The translations under genes were made by a program, and so were the position numbers. From positions 226,627 through 290,626 of the forward strand of contig NZ_FOAR01000004.1 of assembly GCF_900109755.1 (NCBI RefSeq): DNA of 64,000 bases, read 5' to 3'. Origin of the DNA: Pseudomonas agarici (lineage in GTDB: Bacteria; Pseudomonadota; Gammaproteobacteria; Pseudomonadales; Pseudomonadaceae). The notes under the pieces were generated by a model, which saw nothing but the letters and a program-made list of their open reading frames with translations, had not been told where the DNA came from and did not search any database. Positions 9,116 through 18,720 of the stretch are shown here, one piece after another (position 1 is the stretch's first letter; each line of letters begins with the position of its first letter).

Positions 9116-9674
9116 AGCCCGACGGCCGGGAGGACGCGCTCGCGGGCGCTGGCAACTGATCCTGATCGTACTGATGGTCGTTGGCCCGATGATCCTTGCC
9201 ACCGGCATGTACAAGCTGCAGTTCTGGGTGCCGCAAAGCCGCAGTTATCACGGCGAACTGATTGGCAATGGCCAGGGCCGTGCCGACCTCGGCGTACAGG
9301 CCGACGAACAACGCTGGCAAATGCTGGTGACGGCCCCCCAGGAGTGCTCGATGGATTGCCAACAATTGGTCTATCTGGCGCGGCAGATCCAGATCGGCCT
9401 GGGCCGTGACGCTTCCCGGGCCAGCCATGCCCTGGCGACTGCGCAACCACTGGACCGCGAGTACGGCGTCAAGCTGCAACGCGAATACCCGCAACTGCAA
9501 CGTTACCCGCTGAACCTTCCCGCCTACACCCGGGAAGCTCGGGGCAACGGTGCGCCGCAGCTGTGGATCATCGATCCGCACGGCAACCTGGTGCTGCGCT
9601 ACGACGCCCAGGTCAAGGGCAAGGACTTGCTCAACGACCTGCGCCAACTGCTGAAACTGTCGAATATCGGATAA
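9081..9674 (+). CDS. Membrane-anchored protein of oxidase cluster, SCO/thioredoxin-like
   Basis: A 197-residue protein with a basic N-terminus and one membrane helix (about residues 25-45, LILIVLMVVGPMILATG); the rest is periplasmic. The C-terminal LWIIDPHGNLVLRYDAQVKGKDLLNDL resembles the end of SCO1/thioredoxin-fold proteins, and ECSMDCQQ could be a degenerate CxxxC copper site. It is syntenic with a conserved unknown gene of the P. aeruginosa oxidase cluster. The start at 9081 overlaps SURF1 by 35 bp and is preceded by AGGGAG. A role in copper delivery is inference. Confidence 0.8.
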   Translation: MGAALNRLNTVEARRPGGRARGRWQLILIVLMVVGPMILATGMYKLQFWVPQSRSYHGELIGNGQGRADLGVQADEQRWQMLVTAPQECSMDCQQLVYLARQIQIGLGRDASRASHALATAQPLDREYGVKLQREYPQLQRYPLNLPAYTREARGNGAPQLWIIDPHGNLVLRYDAQVKGKDLLNDLRQLLKLSNIG

Positions 9675-9684
9675 GGGCATCGTC

Positions 9685-10764
9685 ATGGCCAAACCTGGAT
9701 TTCGCCTCGCTGTGTTCGCCACCCTGCTGGCACTGATCGTCGTGCTGCTTGGGGCCTATACCCGCCTGACCCATGCCGGTCTCGGCTGTCCGGACTGGCC
9801 GGGTTGCTACGGCTTTATCAGTGTGCCCAAGAGTGAAGCCCAACTGGCCCATGCCGAGCTGCACTTCCCCGATACACCGGTCGAGGCCCACAAGGGTTGG
9901 AACGAGATGATCCACCGCTATTTTGCCGGCACCCTGGGGTTGTTGATTGTGCTACTAGCGAGCCGCTCCTGGATGGAGCGGCGGCGCGAGGGGCAGCCGC
10001 TGAAGTTGCCGTTACTGCTCCTGGCAGTGGTATTCGCCCAGGCTGCGTTCGGCATGTGGACGGTCACCCTCAAGCTCTGGCCACAGGTGGTGACCGGGCA
10101 TCTACTGGGTGGTTTTGCCACCTTGAGCCTGTTGTTTCTGCTGGCCTTGCGCCTGTCCGGCGTGCTGCCGGCGTTGGCCGTACCGCGACGGTTGCAGCGC
10201 TGGGCGAGCGCCGGGCTGCTGCTGGTGATCTTGCAGATCGCCCTGGGCGGCTGGGTCAGTTCCAACTATGCCGCCGTCGCCTGCATCGATCTACCCACGT
10301 GTCACGGTCAATGGTGGCCATCAGCCGACTTTGCCAACGGTTTCCACCTGACCCAGCATATCGGTCCGAATTACCTCGGCGGCCAACTGGACAGCGATGC
10401 CCGCACAGCGATTCACTTGACTCATCGTGTCGGCGCCCTACTGGTGACGCTGGTCCTGTTGGGGCTGGCCTGGCAACTGCGGGTGGTTGGCATGAGTCGT
10501 CTGGCCGGGCTGCTATTGATTGCCCTGGTGGCGCAGATCAGCCTTGGCCTGAGTAACGTCTACTTCCATTTGCCGCTGCCCGTGGCCGTGGCCCATAACG
10601 CCGGCGGCGCAGCCCTGCTGCTGACCTTGGTGCTGATCAACTATCATGCGCGGACCGCCCTGGTCCGGGTCCGGCAACGGACGCCGGTACGCTGGCGACT
10701 CAGCCCGCGCAAATCCGTCCACGGCCCGATAACAATAAAAGGAGAAATGCCATGGCGACTGTAG
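9685..10764 (+). CDS. ctaA: Haem A synthase (COX15/CtaA)
   Basis: Oxidises the methyl group of haem O to give haem A for the oxidase. The 359-residue, eight-helix protein shows the COX15 fold: [21 protein letters not shown] at the first loop, the histidine in EMIHRY, and the second-half equivalents [13 protein letters not shown] and HLTHRVGA. Two cysteine pairs in the periplasmic loops are conserved. It overlaps ctaB by 13 bp, consistent with the two acting in sequence on the same haem intermediate. Confidence 0.95.
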   Translation: MAKPGFRLAVFATLLALIVVLLGAYTRLTHAGLGCPDWPGCYGFISVPKSEAQLAHAELHFPDTPVEAHKGWNEMIHRYFAGTLGLLIVLLASRSWMERRREGQPLKLPLLLLAVVFAQAAFGMWTVTLKLWPQVVTGHLLGGFATLSLLFLLALRLSGVLPALAVPRRLQRWASAGLLLVILQIALGGWVSSNYAAVACIDLPTCHGQWWPSADFANGFHLTQHIGPNYLGGQLDSDARTAIHLTHRVGALLVTLVLLGLAWQLRVVGMSRLAGLLLIALVAQISLGLSNVYFHLPLPVAVAHNAGGAALLLTLVLINYHARTALVRVRQRTPVRWRLSPRKSVHGPITIKGEMPWRL

Positions 10765-11651
10765 TCGTTGAACGTCACCGCCAGGCGATCTGGCGCGACT
10801 ACCTGGAGCTGACCAAGCCCAAGGTGGTGATATTGATGCTGATCACTTCGCTGGTCGGCATGTTTCTCGCGACCCGTGCCGGCGTGCCGTGGACAGTGCT
10901 GGTGTTCGGTAACCTGGGTATCGGCCTTTGTGCGGGCGGTGCGGCGGTGGTCAATCATGTGGTGGATCGGCGCATCGATGCGGTCATGGCGCGGACCCAC
11001 AAGCGGCCGATAGCCGAAGGACGGGTATCGCCGCTGGCGGCGCTGAGCTTTGCCCTGCTACTGGCGGTGCTCGGGCAGGCGGTGTTGCTGGCGTTTACCA
11101 ACCCGCTGACGGCCTGGCTGACGTTGGCTTCGCTGCTTGGCTATGCGGTGATCTACACCGGCTTCCTCAAGCGCGCCACGCCACAGAATATCGTCATCGG
11201 CGGCCTGGCCGGGGCGGCTCCACCGCTGCTGGGCTGGGTGGCGGCGACCGGGCATGTCAGCGCCGAACCGCTGTTGCTGGTGCTGATCATCTTTGCCTGG
11301 ACCCCGCCGCATTTCTGGGCCCTGGCGATCCATCGCAAGGACGAATACGCCAAGGCCGATATCCCGATGCTACCGGTGACCCATGGCGAGCAGTACACCA
11401 AGGTACATATCCTGCTGTACACCTTTGCCTTGCTGGCGGTCAGCCTGTTGCCGTATGTGATCCACATGAGCGGCATGCTCTACCTGCTGTGTGCCCTGGG
11501 CCTCGGCGCACGCTTCCTGCAATGGGCGTGGGTGCTGTACCGTGGCGTCCAGCCGCATGCGGCGATCAACACCTTCAAGTATTCTATTTACTACTTGTTC
11601 CTGCTGTTTATCGCGCTGCTTGTCGATCACTACTTATTGTTGAATCTATGA
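10752..11651 (+). CDS. ctaB: Haem O synthase (protoheme IX farnesyltransferase)
   Basis: UbiA-family prenyltransferase that adds a farnesyl chain to protohaem, giving haem O for CtaA. The 299-residue integral membrane protein contains the polyprenyl-diphosphate binding region [19 protein letters not shown] and the second conserved loop [21 protein letters not shown] sequence lies 8 bp before the ATG at 10752. It overlaps ctaA upstream by 13 bp and the SCO1 gene downstream by 4 bp (ATGA). Also called cyoE when near the bo3 oxidase; here the caa3 context favours ctaB. Confidence 0.96.
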   Translation: MATVVVERHRQAIWRDYLELTKPKVVILMLITSLVGMFLATRAGVPWTVLVFGNLGIGLCAGGAAVVNHVVDRRIDAVMARTHKRPIAEGRVSPLAALSFALLLAVLGQAVLLAFTNPLTAWLTLASLLGYAVIYTGFLKRATPQNIVIGGLAGAAPPLLGWVAATGHVSAEPLLLVLIIFAWTPPHFWALAIHRKDEYAKADIPMLPVTHGEQYTKVHILLYTFALLAVSLLPYVIHMSGMLYLLCALGLGARFLQWAWVLYRGVQPHAAINTFKYSIYYLFLLFIALLVDHYLLLNL

Positions 11652-12283
11652 CTCGAACTCAGAAAACCGTCTTTATTCTCGTCGCGCTGGTGGCCCTGGT
11701 CTTGGGGTTGACGGTCAACAAGGTCATGAGCGGCAAGGGCCAGGGCGATCCCACGGCGCTGATCGATGCGGGAATTATCCTGTTACCGCAGAGCCGTTCC
11801 CTTCCTGATGTGCAAATGACCGATCAGGACGGCCAGCCGGTGCAGGTCAACCAGTTGAAGGACAAGTGGACGATGCTGTTCTTCGGCTATACCTTCTGCC
11901 CGGATATCTGTCCGACTACTCTGGCGCAATTGCGTCAGATCAAGAGCGAATTGCCCAAGGATATCGTTGGCAAGTTGCGGATCGTCCTGGTCAGCGTCGA
12001 CCCCAATCGGGACAATCCCAAGCAGCTCAAGCAGTACCTGGGCTACTTCGATCCCCAGTTCACAGGGTTGACCGCGTCTTCCATCGAGGACCTGCAGAAG
12101 CTGGCGAATGCGGTGAGCATTCCGTTTATCCCGGCCGATACCAGCAAGCCGAACTACACCGTCGACCACAGCGCCAACCTGGCGATTGTCGGACCCGACG
12201 GCAGCCAGCGTGGGTTTATTCGGGCGCCCTTGAACAACCAGAAGTTGGTGGCGCAGTTGCCGGATCTGCTCAAGCGCCAGTAA
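11648..12283 (+). CDS. SCO1/SenC family copper chaperone
   Basis: Thioredoxin-fold protein that delivers copper to the CuA site of subunit II. The 211-residue protein has one N-terminal membrane helix (about residues 8-27), the CxxxC metal motif in FCPDICPTT, and the third ligand histidine in YTVDHSANL. The start codon overlaps the ctaB stop (ATGA), so it is the last gene of the oxidase operon. A 9-bp inverted repeat follows its stop. Confidence 0.95.
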   Translation: MTRTQKTVFILVALVALVLGLTVNKVMSGKGQGDPTALIDAGIILLPQSRSLPDVQMTDQDGQPVQVNQLKDKWTMLFFGYTFCPDICPTTLAQLRQIKSELPKDIVGKLRIVLVSVDPNRDNPKQLKQYLGYFDPQFTGLTASSIEDLQKLANAVSIPFIPADTSKPNYTVDHSANLAIVGPDGSQRGFIRAPLNNQKLVAQLPDLLKRQ

Positions 12284-12299
12284 CTGTGATGTCTGTTGC

Positions 12300-12331
12300 G
12301 GCCTCTTCATGACCTTGCCCGCGAAGAGGCC
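12300..12331. terminator. Stem-loop between convergent SCO1 and VOC genes
   Basis: GGCCTCTTC (12300-12308) and GAAGAGGCC (12323-12331) form a perfect 9-bp stem with a 14-nt loop between two convergent genes. No T-run follows on either strand, so it may be a weak or factor-assisted bidirectional terminator. Confidence 0.45.
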
Positions 12332-12348
12332 CTGGCGGTCTCAGATGA

Positions 12349-12774
12349 TCATTTGGCGAACATCTGCCCGATATCCTTGAACGCCTTGAACTCCAACGCA
12401 TTGCCGCAAGGATCGAACAGGAACATGGTCGCCTGTTCCCCCACCTGCCCCTTGAAGCGCACATAAGGCTCGATCACGAAGCGCGTGTCCCTGGCTTTCA
12501 GGCGTTCGGCCAGGGCTTCCCATGCCTGCCATTCCAGTACCACGCCGAAATGCGGCACCGGCACGTCATGGCCGTCCACCGGATTACTCAAGGCTTGTTC
12601 CTGGGCGGCGCTCTTGGCCTGATGGTGGATGACCAATTGATGGCCGAAGAAATCGAAATCCACCCAATGATCGCTGCTACGTCCTTGCGGGCAGCCGAAT
12701 ACCTCGCCGTAGAAGTGTCGGGCCGCTGCCAGGTCATGGACAGGGATTGCCAGATGAAAAGGAGAGAGTGCCAT
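12349..12774 (-). CDS. VOC family (glyoxalase-fold) protein
   Basis: A 141-residue single vicinal-oxygen-chelate domain protein. The N-terminus [27 protein letters not shown] is the typical first beta-alpha unit and [15 protein letters not shown] the last strand with its metal-ligand glutamate. Substrate is unknown; the family includes glyoxalases, dioxygenases and resistance proteins. An in-frame ATG lies 24 bp upstream (12798), but the start at 12774 gives the canonical N-terminus. Its promoter region is next to the nested transposable elements at 12.8-13.0 kb. Confidence 0.82.
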   Translation of the reverse strand: MALSPFHLAIPVHDLAAARHFYGEVFGCPQGRSSDHWVDFDFFGHQLVIHHQAKSAAQEQALSNPVDGHDVPVPHFGVVLEWQAWEALAERLKARDTRFVIEPYVRFKGQVGEQATMFLFDPCGNALEFKAFKDIGQMFAK

Positions 12775-12817
12775 GGCGGATACCCAGAAAGAGGACATGA
12801 GCTTCTAGTCTAGAGCT

Positions 12818-13016
12818 AATGGCCTGTGTGGCTAGTGGCTTGTACGGTGAGTTCGTTAGCTCAAGTTCGGATGCCATAAGTTCATGGCTAAGGCGCTGTG
12901 ACGAGTCATAGCCGGGCTATGGCGAGGAACAGCAACGCAAGCCAGGGATTTATGGCGCCGAAATTGACTAATAGAACTAACCACACAGGCCACTAGTTCC
13001 GCGAGTCAATTTCGGC
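12818..13016. mobile_element. Truncated outer copy of the small palindromic element, interrupted by copy A
   Basis: Bases 12818-12834 plus 12996-13016 read as one continuous sequence closely matching the first 40-odd bp of copy B (46564 onward): TGGCCTGTGTGG, then a TAGTTC junction, then GAGTCAATTTCGGCG. The join is interrupted by copy A at a TA dinucleotide within the terminal repeat. Only one end of this outer element survives; its remainder is not found downstream, where metI begins. Confidence 0.65.
12833..12995 (+). mobile_element. Copy A of a ~160-bp MITE-like palindromic element
   Basis: A non-coding element running from TAGTGGCTTG to CAGGCCACTA. About 47 bp at each end are imperfect inverted repeats (both arms read TAGTGGC-TGT--GGT-AGTTC ... 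TTCGG--GCCATAA inward). The centre holds the hairpin CATAGCC-g-GGCTATG inside a GCTGT/ACAGC stem. It is about 97% identical, in reverse orientation, to copy B (46564-46726) and more distantly related to copy C (48122-48283). It is flanked by TA on each side and nested in another copy. It encodes no transposase, so mobilisation would need one in trans. Confidence 0.75.
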
Positions 13017-13051
13017 GTCACCAGCCGGCCCCTGTTTTTTGTTTACGCCAG

Positions 13052-13726
13052 CTATTTACGCGAAAAACGTGCCACCAACTTGTCGCCGAGGCTTTGCAGC
13101 AGTTGGACCAATACCACCAGCATGACCACGGTCACCAACATGACATCGTTCTGGAAGCGCTGATAACCATAACGGATTGCCAGGTCGCCGAGGCCGCCGG
13201 CACCCACCACACCGGCCATGGCGGTGTAGCCCACCAGGGTAATGGTGGTCACGGTGATTGCTGCCAGGATGCCTGGGCGAGCTTCCGGCAGCAGGGCATT
13301 GAAGACGATCTGGCGGGTGGTCGCTCCCATGGCCTGGGTCGCTTCGATAATGCCGCGATCGACTTCCCGCAGCGCGGTTTCCACCAGCCGCGCGAAAAAC
13401 GGCGCAGCACCGATCACCAGGGGTGGGATGGCGCCGGCCACGCCCAGCGAGGTGCCGGTGAGGAACACGGTGGTGGGGATCAGCACGATCAGCAGGATGA
13501 TGAATGGCAGCGAACGCACCACGTTCACCACGAACGCCAGGGCCGAATAGGTCGCTTTGTGCTCCAGTAGCTGGCGCGGGCTGCAAAGAAACAGCAGCAC
13601 CCCCAGCGGCAGGCCGAGCAGCACGGTGAACAGCAGCGAACCGCCGAGCATCAGCAGGGTGTCGCCGGTGGCTTCCCAGATATCCATCCAGTCGATATTG
13701 GCGAAAAAGCTCAGAAACAGGTCCAT
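13052..13726 (-). CDS. metI: Methionine ABC transporter permease
   Basis: Inner-membrane permease of a MetNIQ-type importer for D/L-methionine. The 224-residue protein has five to six membrane helices and the permease loop EATQAMGATTRQIVFNALLPEA that contacts the ATPase. Its ATG overlaps the metN stop by one base (TGATG), so the two are translationally coupled. No substrate-binding lipoprotein gene (metQ) follows; that position holds the nested transposable elements and a VOC gene. Confidence 0.93.
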   Translation of the reverse strand: MDLFLSFFANIDWMDIWEATGDTLLMLGGSLLFTVLLGLPLGVLLFLCSPRQLLEHKATYSALAFVVNVVRSLPFIILLIVLIPTTVFLTGTSLGVAGAIPPLVIGAAPFFARLVETALREVDRGIIEATQAMGATTRQIVFNALLPEARPGILAAITVTTITLVGYTAMAGVVGAGGLGDLAIRYGYQRFQNDVMLVTVVMLVVLVQLLQSLGDKLVARFSRK

Positions 13727-14733
13727 CAGCGCAGTACCTCCATATGGACGTCCGCCGCGATGAAGCGGGCGAATGCTGCGTCTATGTCGCCGCCGGTGAT
13801 GGCGAGCGTCAGTTGCCCATAAGGGGTGTCCTTGATGCGGTCGATGCGCCCGGCGAGGATGCTGTAGTCCACGCCGGTTTCACGGGCGATGGTGCCCAGC
13901 AAGGGTGCGTAGGTGGCCTCGCCCTGGAAGGTCAGGCGCACGATACGACCCGGCACATGGGCGAAATCGTCACGTTGTTCGCTTTCGTCGATCTGTTCGT
14001 CCTCTTGCACGAAACGCCGGGTAGTCGGGTGCTTGGGGTGCAGGAAGACCTGCGCCACCGGCCCCTGCTCGACGATCACGCCGGCATCCATCACGCCGAC
14101 CACGTCGCAGACCCGACGGATCACATCCATCTCATGGGTGATCAGGACGATGGTCAGTTTCAGCTCGCGGTTGATCTCGGCCAGCAGTTGCAGGACCGAC
14201 GCAGTGGTCTGCGGGTCGAGGGCGCTGGTGGCTTCGTCGCACAGCAGGATCTTGGGCTTGGTCGCCAAGGCGCGGGCAATGCCGACGCGCTGCTTCTGGC
14301 CGCCGGATAACTGGGCTGGATATTTCTTCGCATGATCGGACAGGCCGACGCGCCGCAGCAACTCGGCGACGCGCTGGTCGATGTCCCGGCGGGACAGCTC
14401 GCCGGCCAGGGTCAGCGGCAGCGCAACGTTGTCGGCGACGGTCTTGGAGGCCAGCAGATTAAAGTGCTGGAAGATCATTCCGACCTGTTGGCGAAAGCGC
14501 CGCAGGCCGCTGGCGTCGAGGGCGGTGACTTCTTCACCGTCCACCGTGATCGTACCGCCGCTGGGGGCCTCCAGGCGATTGATCAGGCGCAGCAGAGTAC
14601 TTTTGCCCGCGCCGGAATGACCGATCAGGCCGAACACCTGGCCATCCTCGACACGCAGGCTCGTCGGATGCAGGGCGGGAATATCCTTACCGGCGACCCG
14701 GTAGGTTTTATGGACGTTATGAAACTCGATCAC
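13726..14733 (-). CDS. metN: Methionine ABC transporter ATP-binding protein
   Basis: ATPase of the methionine importer, 335 residues. It shows Walker [10 protein letters not shown] (about 38-46), the signature LSGGQKQR, Walker [13 protein letters not shown], and the C-terminal NIL regulatory domain (about 255-335) that binds methionine and causes transinhibition. It is first in the metN-metI unit and diverges from katE across a 240-bp gap. MetN assignment rather than a general amino-acid ATPase rests on the NIL domain and the partner permease. Confidence 0.94.
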   Translation of the reverse strand: MIEFHNVHKTYRVAGKDIPALHPTSLRVEDGQVFGLIGHSGAGKSTLLRLINRLEAPSGGTITVDGEEVTALDASGLRRFRQQVGMIFQHFNLLASKTVADNVALPLTLAGELSRRDIDQRVAELLRRVGLSDHAKKYPAQLSGGQKQRVGIARALATKPKILLCDEATSALDPQTTASVLQLLAEINRELKLTIVLITHEMDVIRRVCDVVGVMDAGVIVEQGPVAQVFLHPKHPTTRRFVQEDEQIDESEQRDDFAHVPGRIVRLTFQGEATYAPLLGTIARETGVDYSILAGRIDRIKDTPYGQLTLAITGGDIDAAFARFIAADVHMEVLR

Positions 14734-14973
14734 GTAGCGAACCTTGTGGGGCGCAATGGAAATAGGTCAGCGGTTAGCCGGGCGGGTATTTTAGCCTGTC
14801 CGTATAGAGGCGATTAGCATTTATTTCGCATTCAATCTGCCATTTTGGCAATAACGCGATCAATGGTCGGAAAAAAGGAACGACGCAAATTAGCGACAGT
14901 CACTCGTAAGGCAACTCGAATCCTGCCCCATTGTCCGGCATCGCCGGGCGACTGCAAACGAGGAGTCAGTCTG

Positions 14974-17127
14974 ATGAGTACCAAGAAAACTTCTGCTACC
15001 CGACACGCGACCACCAAGAGTCAGCTGGCGGGAACCGATACTCTGGATCGCAGCAACACCAACGGCAAGCTCGACAGCCTGGAACCCTTCCGCTCGGATG
15101 CCACCGGGCAGGCGTTGCGCACCAACCAGGGGGTGAAGGTCGCCGATAATCAGAACACGTTAAAGGCCGGTGCTCGCGGGCCGTCGCTGTTGGAAGACTT
15201 CATCATGCGTGAAAAAATCACGCATTTTGACCATGAGCGGATTCCGGAGCGGATCGTTCACGCCCGAGGTACGGCTGCCCATGGTTACTTTCAGGTCTAT
15301 GAGAACCATGGGGCGCTGACCAAGGCCGGTTTCCTCCAGGACCCTGAGGCCAAGACGCCGGTCTTCGTGCGTTTCTCCACGGTCCAGGGCCCACGGGGTT
15401 CCGGCGATACGGTGCGGGACGTGCGGGGTTTTGCGGTGAAATTCTTCACCGATGAGGGCAACTTCGACCTGGTTGGCAACAACATGCCAGTGTTCTTCAT
15501 CCAAGATGCGATCAAGTTTCCTGACTTCGTCCACGCGGTCAAACCCGAACCTCACAATGAAATACCCACGGGCGGCTCCGCCCACGACACCTTTTGGGAT
15601 TTTGTCTCGTTGGTGCCGGAGTCGGCCCACATGGTGATCTGGGCCATGTCCGACCGAGCGATCCCGAAAAGCCTGCGGACCATGCAAGGTTTTGGCGTGC
15701 ACACCTTTCGCCTGATCAACGCCGAGGGCCGCTCGAGTTTCGTCAAATTCCATTGGCGCCCGACTGTCGGCACCTGTTCTCTGGTGTGGGACGAAGCGCA
15801 AAAGCTGGCGGGCAAGGACACCGATTTCCATCGCCGCGATCTCTGGGAATCGATTGAGAGTGGCGACTACCCTGAGTGGGAGTTCGGCGTGCAGATCATT
15901 GCCGAAGAGGACGAGCACGCGTTCGACTTCGATATCCTCGACCCGACCAAGCTGGTCCCCGAGGAGCTGGTGCCCATCACGCCCCTGGGCAAAATGGTGC
16001 TCAACCGCAACCCGGACAATTTCTTCGCCGAGACCGAGCAGGTCGCATTCTGTCCAGGGCATATCGTGCCGGGGATCGACTTCTCCAACGACCCGCTGCT
16101 GCAAGGTCGGTTGTTTTCCTATACCGATACACAGATCAGTCGATTAGGTGGCCCGAACTTCCACGAGATTCCGATCAATCGGCCCGTGGCGCCCTTCCCT
16201 AGTAGCCAGCGCGATGCCCTGCATCGAACGGTGATCGACAAAGGACGGGCCTCCTATGAGCCCAACTCGATCGATGGCGGTTGGCCGAAGGAAACCCCGC
16301 CCGCTGCCCGCGACGGCGGTTTCGAGAGTTACCCGGAGCGTATCGATGCGGCCAAGATCCGTCAGCGCAGCGAGTCCTTCGGCGACCACTTTTCCCAGGC
16401 GCGATTGTTCTTCAACAGCATGAGCCATCATGAGCAGGAACACATCATTGCCGCCTACAGCTTTGAGCTGGGCAAGGTCGAGCGGGAGGCTATTCGCGCA
16501 CGTCAGGTCAACGAGATCCTGGCCAATATTGATTTGGAATTGGCCGGACGTGTCGCTGCCAACCTCGGCTTGCCGGCGCCGAAAGCCGGCAGTGTGACTC
16601 CGCGCAAGACCAGTCTGGAGCGGTCGCCGGCGTTGAGTCAGGCGAACCTGCTGTCGGGGAACATCAAGACGCGCAAAGTGGCGATTCTGGCGGCCAACGG
16701 CGTCGATGGTGCGGCGATCTCGGCGTTGAAGAAGCTGCTGGCGGCAGAAGGCGCCCATGCCCGGCTGCTTGGACCGACGTCGGCCCCGGTGACCACTGCC
16801 GATGGCAAGAGCCTGGCAGTGGACGGTTCGATGGAAGGCCTACCGTCAGTGGCCTTCGATGGGGTTTATGTGCCGGGTGGCGCGGCTTCGGTCAAGGCGC
16901 TCGCGGGCAACGGGGTGGCTTTGCACTATGTGCTGGAGGCCTACAAGCACCTGAAGGCGATTGTCTTGCACGGTGAGGCGAAACAATTGTTGGAGGTGCT
17001 GCATGTGCAGGCGGATGCGGGGTTGATCGTCGGCAGCGACGCCAAGACGCTGAAGGCGTTTGTGACGGCGCTGGCCCGGCATCGGATCTGGGAGCGCGAG
17101 GAAAGGGCCAAGGTGGTGCCGGCTTGA
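14974..17127 (+). CDS. katE: Large-subunit catalase HPII
   Basis: Clade 2 haem catalase, 717 residues, converting H2O2 to water and oxygen in the cytoplasm. Key residues are visible: the distal histidine in [10 protein letters not shown], the asparagine in VGNNMPVFF, and the proximal haem-ligand tyrosine in [11 protein letters not shown]-terminal DJ-1/PfpI-like flavodoxin-fold domain (about residues 560-710) is typical of large catalases. The frame is open upstream to 14845, but the ATG at 14974 follows AGGAG (14961-14965). HPII enzymes are commonly under RpoS; I could not mark a promoter. Confidence 0.95.
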   Translation: MSTKKTSATRHATTKSQLAGTDTLDRSNTNGKLDSLEPFRSDATGQALRTNQGVKVADNQNTLKAGARGPSLLEDFIMREKITHFDHERIPERIVHARGTAAHGYFQVYENHGALTKAGFLQDPEAKTPVFVRFSTVQGPRGSGDTVRDVRGFAVKFFTDEGNFDLVGNNMPVFFIQDAIKFPDFVHAVKPEPHNEIPTGGSAHDTFWDFVSLVPESAHMVIWAMSDRAIPKSLRTMQGFGVHTFRLINAEGRSSFVKFHWRPTVGTCSLVWDEAQKLAGKDTDFHRRDLWESIESGDYPEWEFGVQIIAEEDEHAFDFDILDPTKLVPEELVPITPLGKMVLNRNPDNFFAETEQVAFCPGHIVPGIDFSNDPLLQGRLFSYTDTQISRLGGPNFHEIPINRPVAPFPSSQRDALHRTVIDKGRASYEPNSIDGGWPKETPPAARDGGFESYPERIDAAKIRQRSESFGDHFSQARLFFNSMSHHEQEHIIAAYSFELGKVEREAIRARQVNEILANIDLELAGRVAANLGLPAPKAGSVTPRKTSLERSPALSQANLLSGNIKTRKVAILAANGVDGAAISALKKLLAAEGAHARLLGPTSAPVTTADGKSLAVDGSMEGLPSVAFDGVYVPGGAASVKALAGNGVALHYVLEAYKHLKAIVLHGEAKQLLEVLHVQADAGLIVGSDAKTLKAFVTALARHRIWEREERAKVVPA

Positions 17128-17152
17128 GCGCTTTGGTGGCATCGATCACTAT

Positions 17153-17168
17153 CGCCGGCAAGCCGGCG
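17153..17168. repeat. REP-like palindrome between convergent genes
   Basis: CGCCGGC-aa-GCCGGCG is a perfect short palindrome of the kind found in pseudomonad REP sequences. It lies between the convergent katE and lipoprotein genes and may serve as a bidirectional transcription end. No T-run is present. Confidence 0.5.
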
Positions 17169-17177
17169 TTAGCGGTT

Positions 17178-17894
17178 TCAAGGCTTGCGCGGACTCAAGA
17201 CCACCTGGGCGCGCACCTGCCGGTCGATCTGCTTGTTCATCTGCAAGGCGAAGTCTGGGTCGAGCTTCTTCACTCGTTTCTCCAACAGGGTCGCTAGCCA
17301 TGGGTAGTCCAGGGTGCGCGGGACTTGGAAGGTGACCGTACACTGGTAATTCACCACGTCCGCCGCCAGCGCATCCATCTGTTTGCGCAGGTGCGCGATG
17401 TCGTGGATATTCAGGGCGATGGTGCTGCTTTCGGCGCTGGGATCGATCAGCCGGGCAGCCGGCTTGGCTTCGGCGGCCTTGAGGGCAGCCTCGACCTTCT
17501 CCAGCTCGGCCTTGCGGGCCTGGGCAATGGCGCCGTCGACCCCACCCGTCAAGGCCGGGGCCTTGGGCATCAGGGCTCGGGCACGGCTCAGTGCGGTGGC
17601 TGCGGCGTTGACGTCACCCTTCTGAAGCACGATTTGGCTGCGTTGCAGATAGGCTTCGGCCAGTTGCCGCTGGTAGGGCACGAGCTGCGGGTCGTCTGCG
17701 GACGACACTTGCAGGGCGACCAACTGATCTTCGGCGGTGGCCAGTTCGTTGCTGTTGATGTTCTGCTCCAGCGCGGCAATCGCCGAGGCCCGGACATCGA
17801 GCACGACGGTATCGGCCGGCGGGTTACTTTGGCACGCACCCAACAGCAGGCAAACTGCGACAAGGAGCAGATAACGGAAGGCGGAAAGCTTCAT
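17178..17894 (-). CDS. Predicted outer/inner membrane lipoprotein of unknown function
   Basis: A 238-residue protein with a lipoprotein signal peptide (LLLGAC, lipidated Cys at about residue 21). Residues 35-110 look like two TPR-like helical repeats (ALEQNINSNELATAEDQLVAL and the following helices), then an Ala/Glu-rich coiled region, and a conserved C-terminal part. It is syntenic with a conserved lipoprotein gene next to the zinc-uptake genes in P. aeruginosa. It is transcribed in the same direction as znuB, 38 bp downstream of it, and may be part of that unit. No function is established. Confidence 0.8.
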   Translation of the reverse strand: MKLSAFRYLLLVAVCLLLGACQSNPPADTVVLDVRASAIAALEQNINSNELATAEDQLVALQVSSADDPQLVPYQRQLAEAYLQRSQIVLQKGDVNAAATALSRARALMPKAPALTGGVDGAIAQARKAELEKVEAALKAAEAKPAARLIDPSAESSTIALNIHDIAHLRKQMDALAADVVNYQCTVTFQVPRTLDYPWLATLLEKRVKKLDPDFALQMNKQIDRQVRAQVVLSPRKP

Positions 17895-17931
17895 TCCTGC
17901 GACTCTCTAATTGCGCAAAAAACGAGCAAGT

Positions 17932-18720
17932 CTACACCCCTCTGCGTGGCAGGACAAAACTCAGCAGAAATAGACCGGCGGCGCTGACCACGATCGACGG
18001 GCCGGCGGGGGTGTCCTTGAACCAGGAAAGCGCCAGCCCGCCGCATACCGCGAACATCCCCAGGAGGCTGGCACCGAGGGCCATCTGTTCCGGCGAGCGG
18101 GCATGGCGCTGGGCCGCCGCCGCCGGAACGATCAGCAGTGAAGTGATCAGCAACACGCCGACGATCTTCATCGCCACCGCGATCACCACCGCGATCAGCA
18201 GCATCAGCGCCAGGCGCAAGGTCGCGACCGGCAGGCCTTCGACCGTTGCCAGCTCCTCGTGCACGGTGATCGCCAGCAGCGGTCGCCAGAGGCTGACCAG
18301 CAGCACCAGCACCGCCACGCTGCCGCCGAGGATCCAAGTCAGGTCGGTACTGCTGATCGCCAGCAGGTCGCCGAACAGGTAGGCCATCAGATCGATTCGC
18401 ACCTCGTGCATGAAGCTCAGGACCACCAGGCCAAGGGACAGGGTGCTAGGGGCGAGAATCCCCAGCAGCGTGTCGGAAGCCAGTGGTTGGCGCTGTTGCA
18501 GGGTCACCAGCAGCACCGCCAGCAGCAGGCAGCCGACAGTCACCGCCAGGGTCGGACTGACATCCAGCAAAAATCCCAGGGCCACGCCGAGCAAGGCGGC
18601 GTGGGACAAGGTGTCGCCGAAATAGGCCATGCGCCGCCAGACCACGAACGAGCCCAAAGGGCCGGCTACCAGAGCCAGAGCCAGGCCGGCGAGCAAGGCG
18701 TAGAGTAAAAAATCAGCCAT
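17932..18720 (-). CDS. znuB: Zinc ABC transporter permease
   Basis: Membrane permease of the high-affinity Zn2+ importer, 262 residues with about eight helices and the family start [36 protein letters not shown]. The frame is open upstream into znuC, but the start at 18720 gives the canonical N-terminus and overlaps the znuC stop by 8 bp. It is the third gene of zur-znuC-znuB, so zinc-dependent control by Zur is expected. Confidence 0.95.
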   Translation of the reverse strand: MADFLLYALLAGLALALVAGPLGSFVVWRRMAYFGDTLSHAALLGVALGFLLDVSPTLAVTVGCLLLAVLLVTLQQRQPLASDTLLGILAPSTLSLGLVVLSFMHEVRIDLMAYLFGDLLAISSTDLTWILGGSVAVLVLLVSLWRPLLAITVHEELATVEGLPVATLRLALMLLIAVVIAVAMKIVGVLLITSLLIVPAAAAQRHARSPEQMALGASLLGMFAVCGGLALSWFKDTPAGPSIVVSAAGLFLLSFVLPRRGV

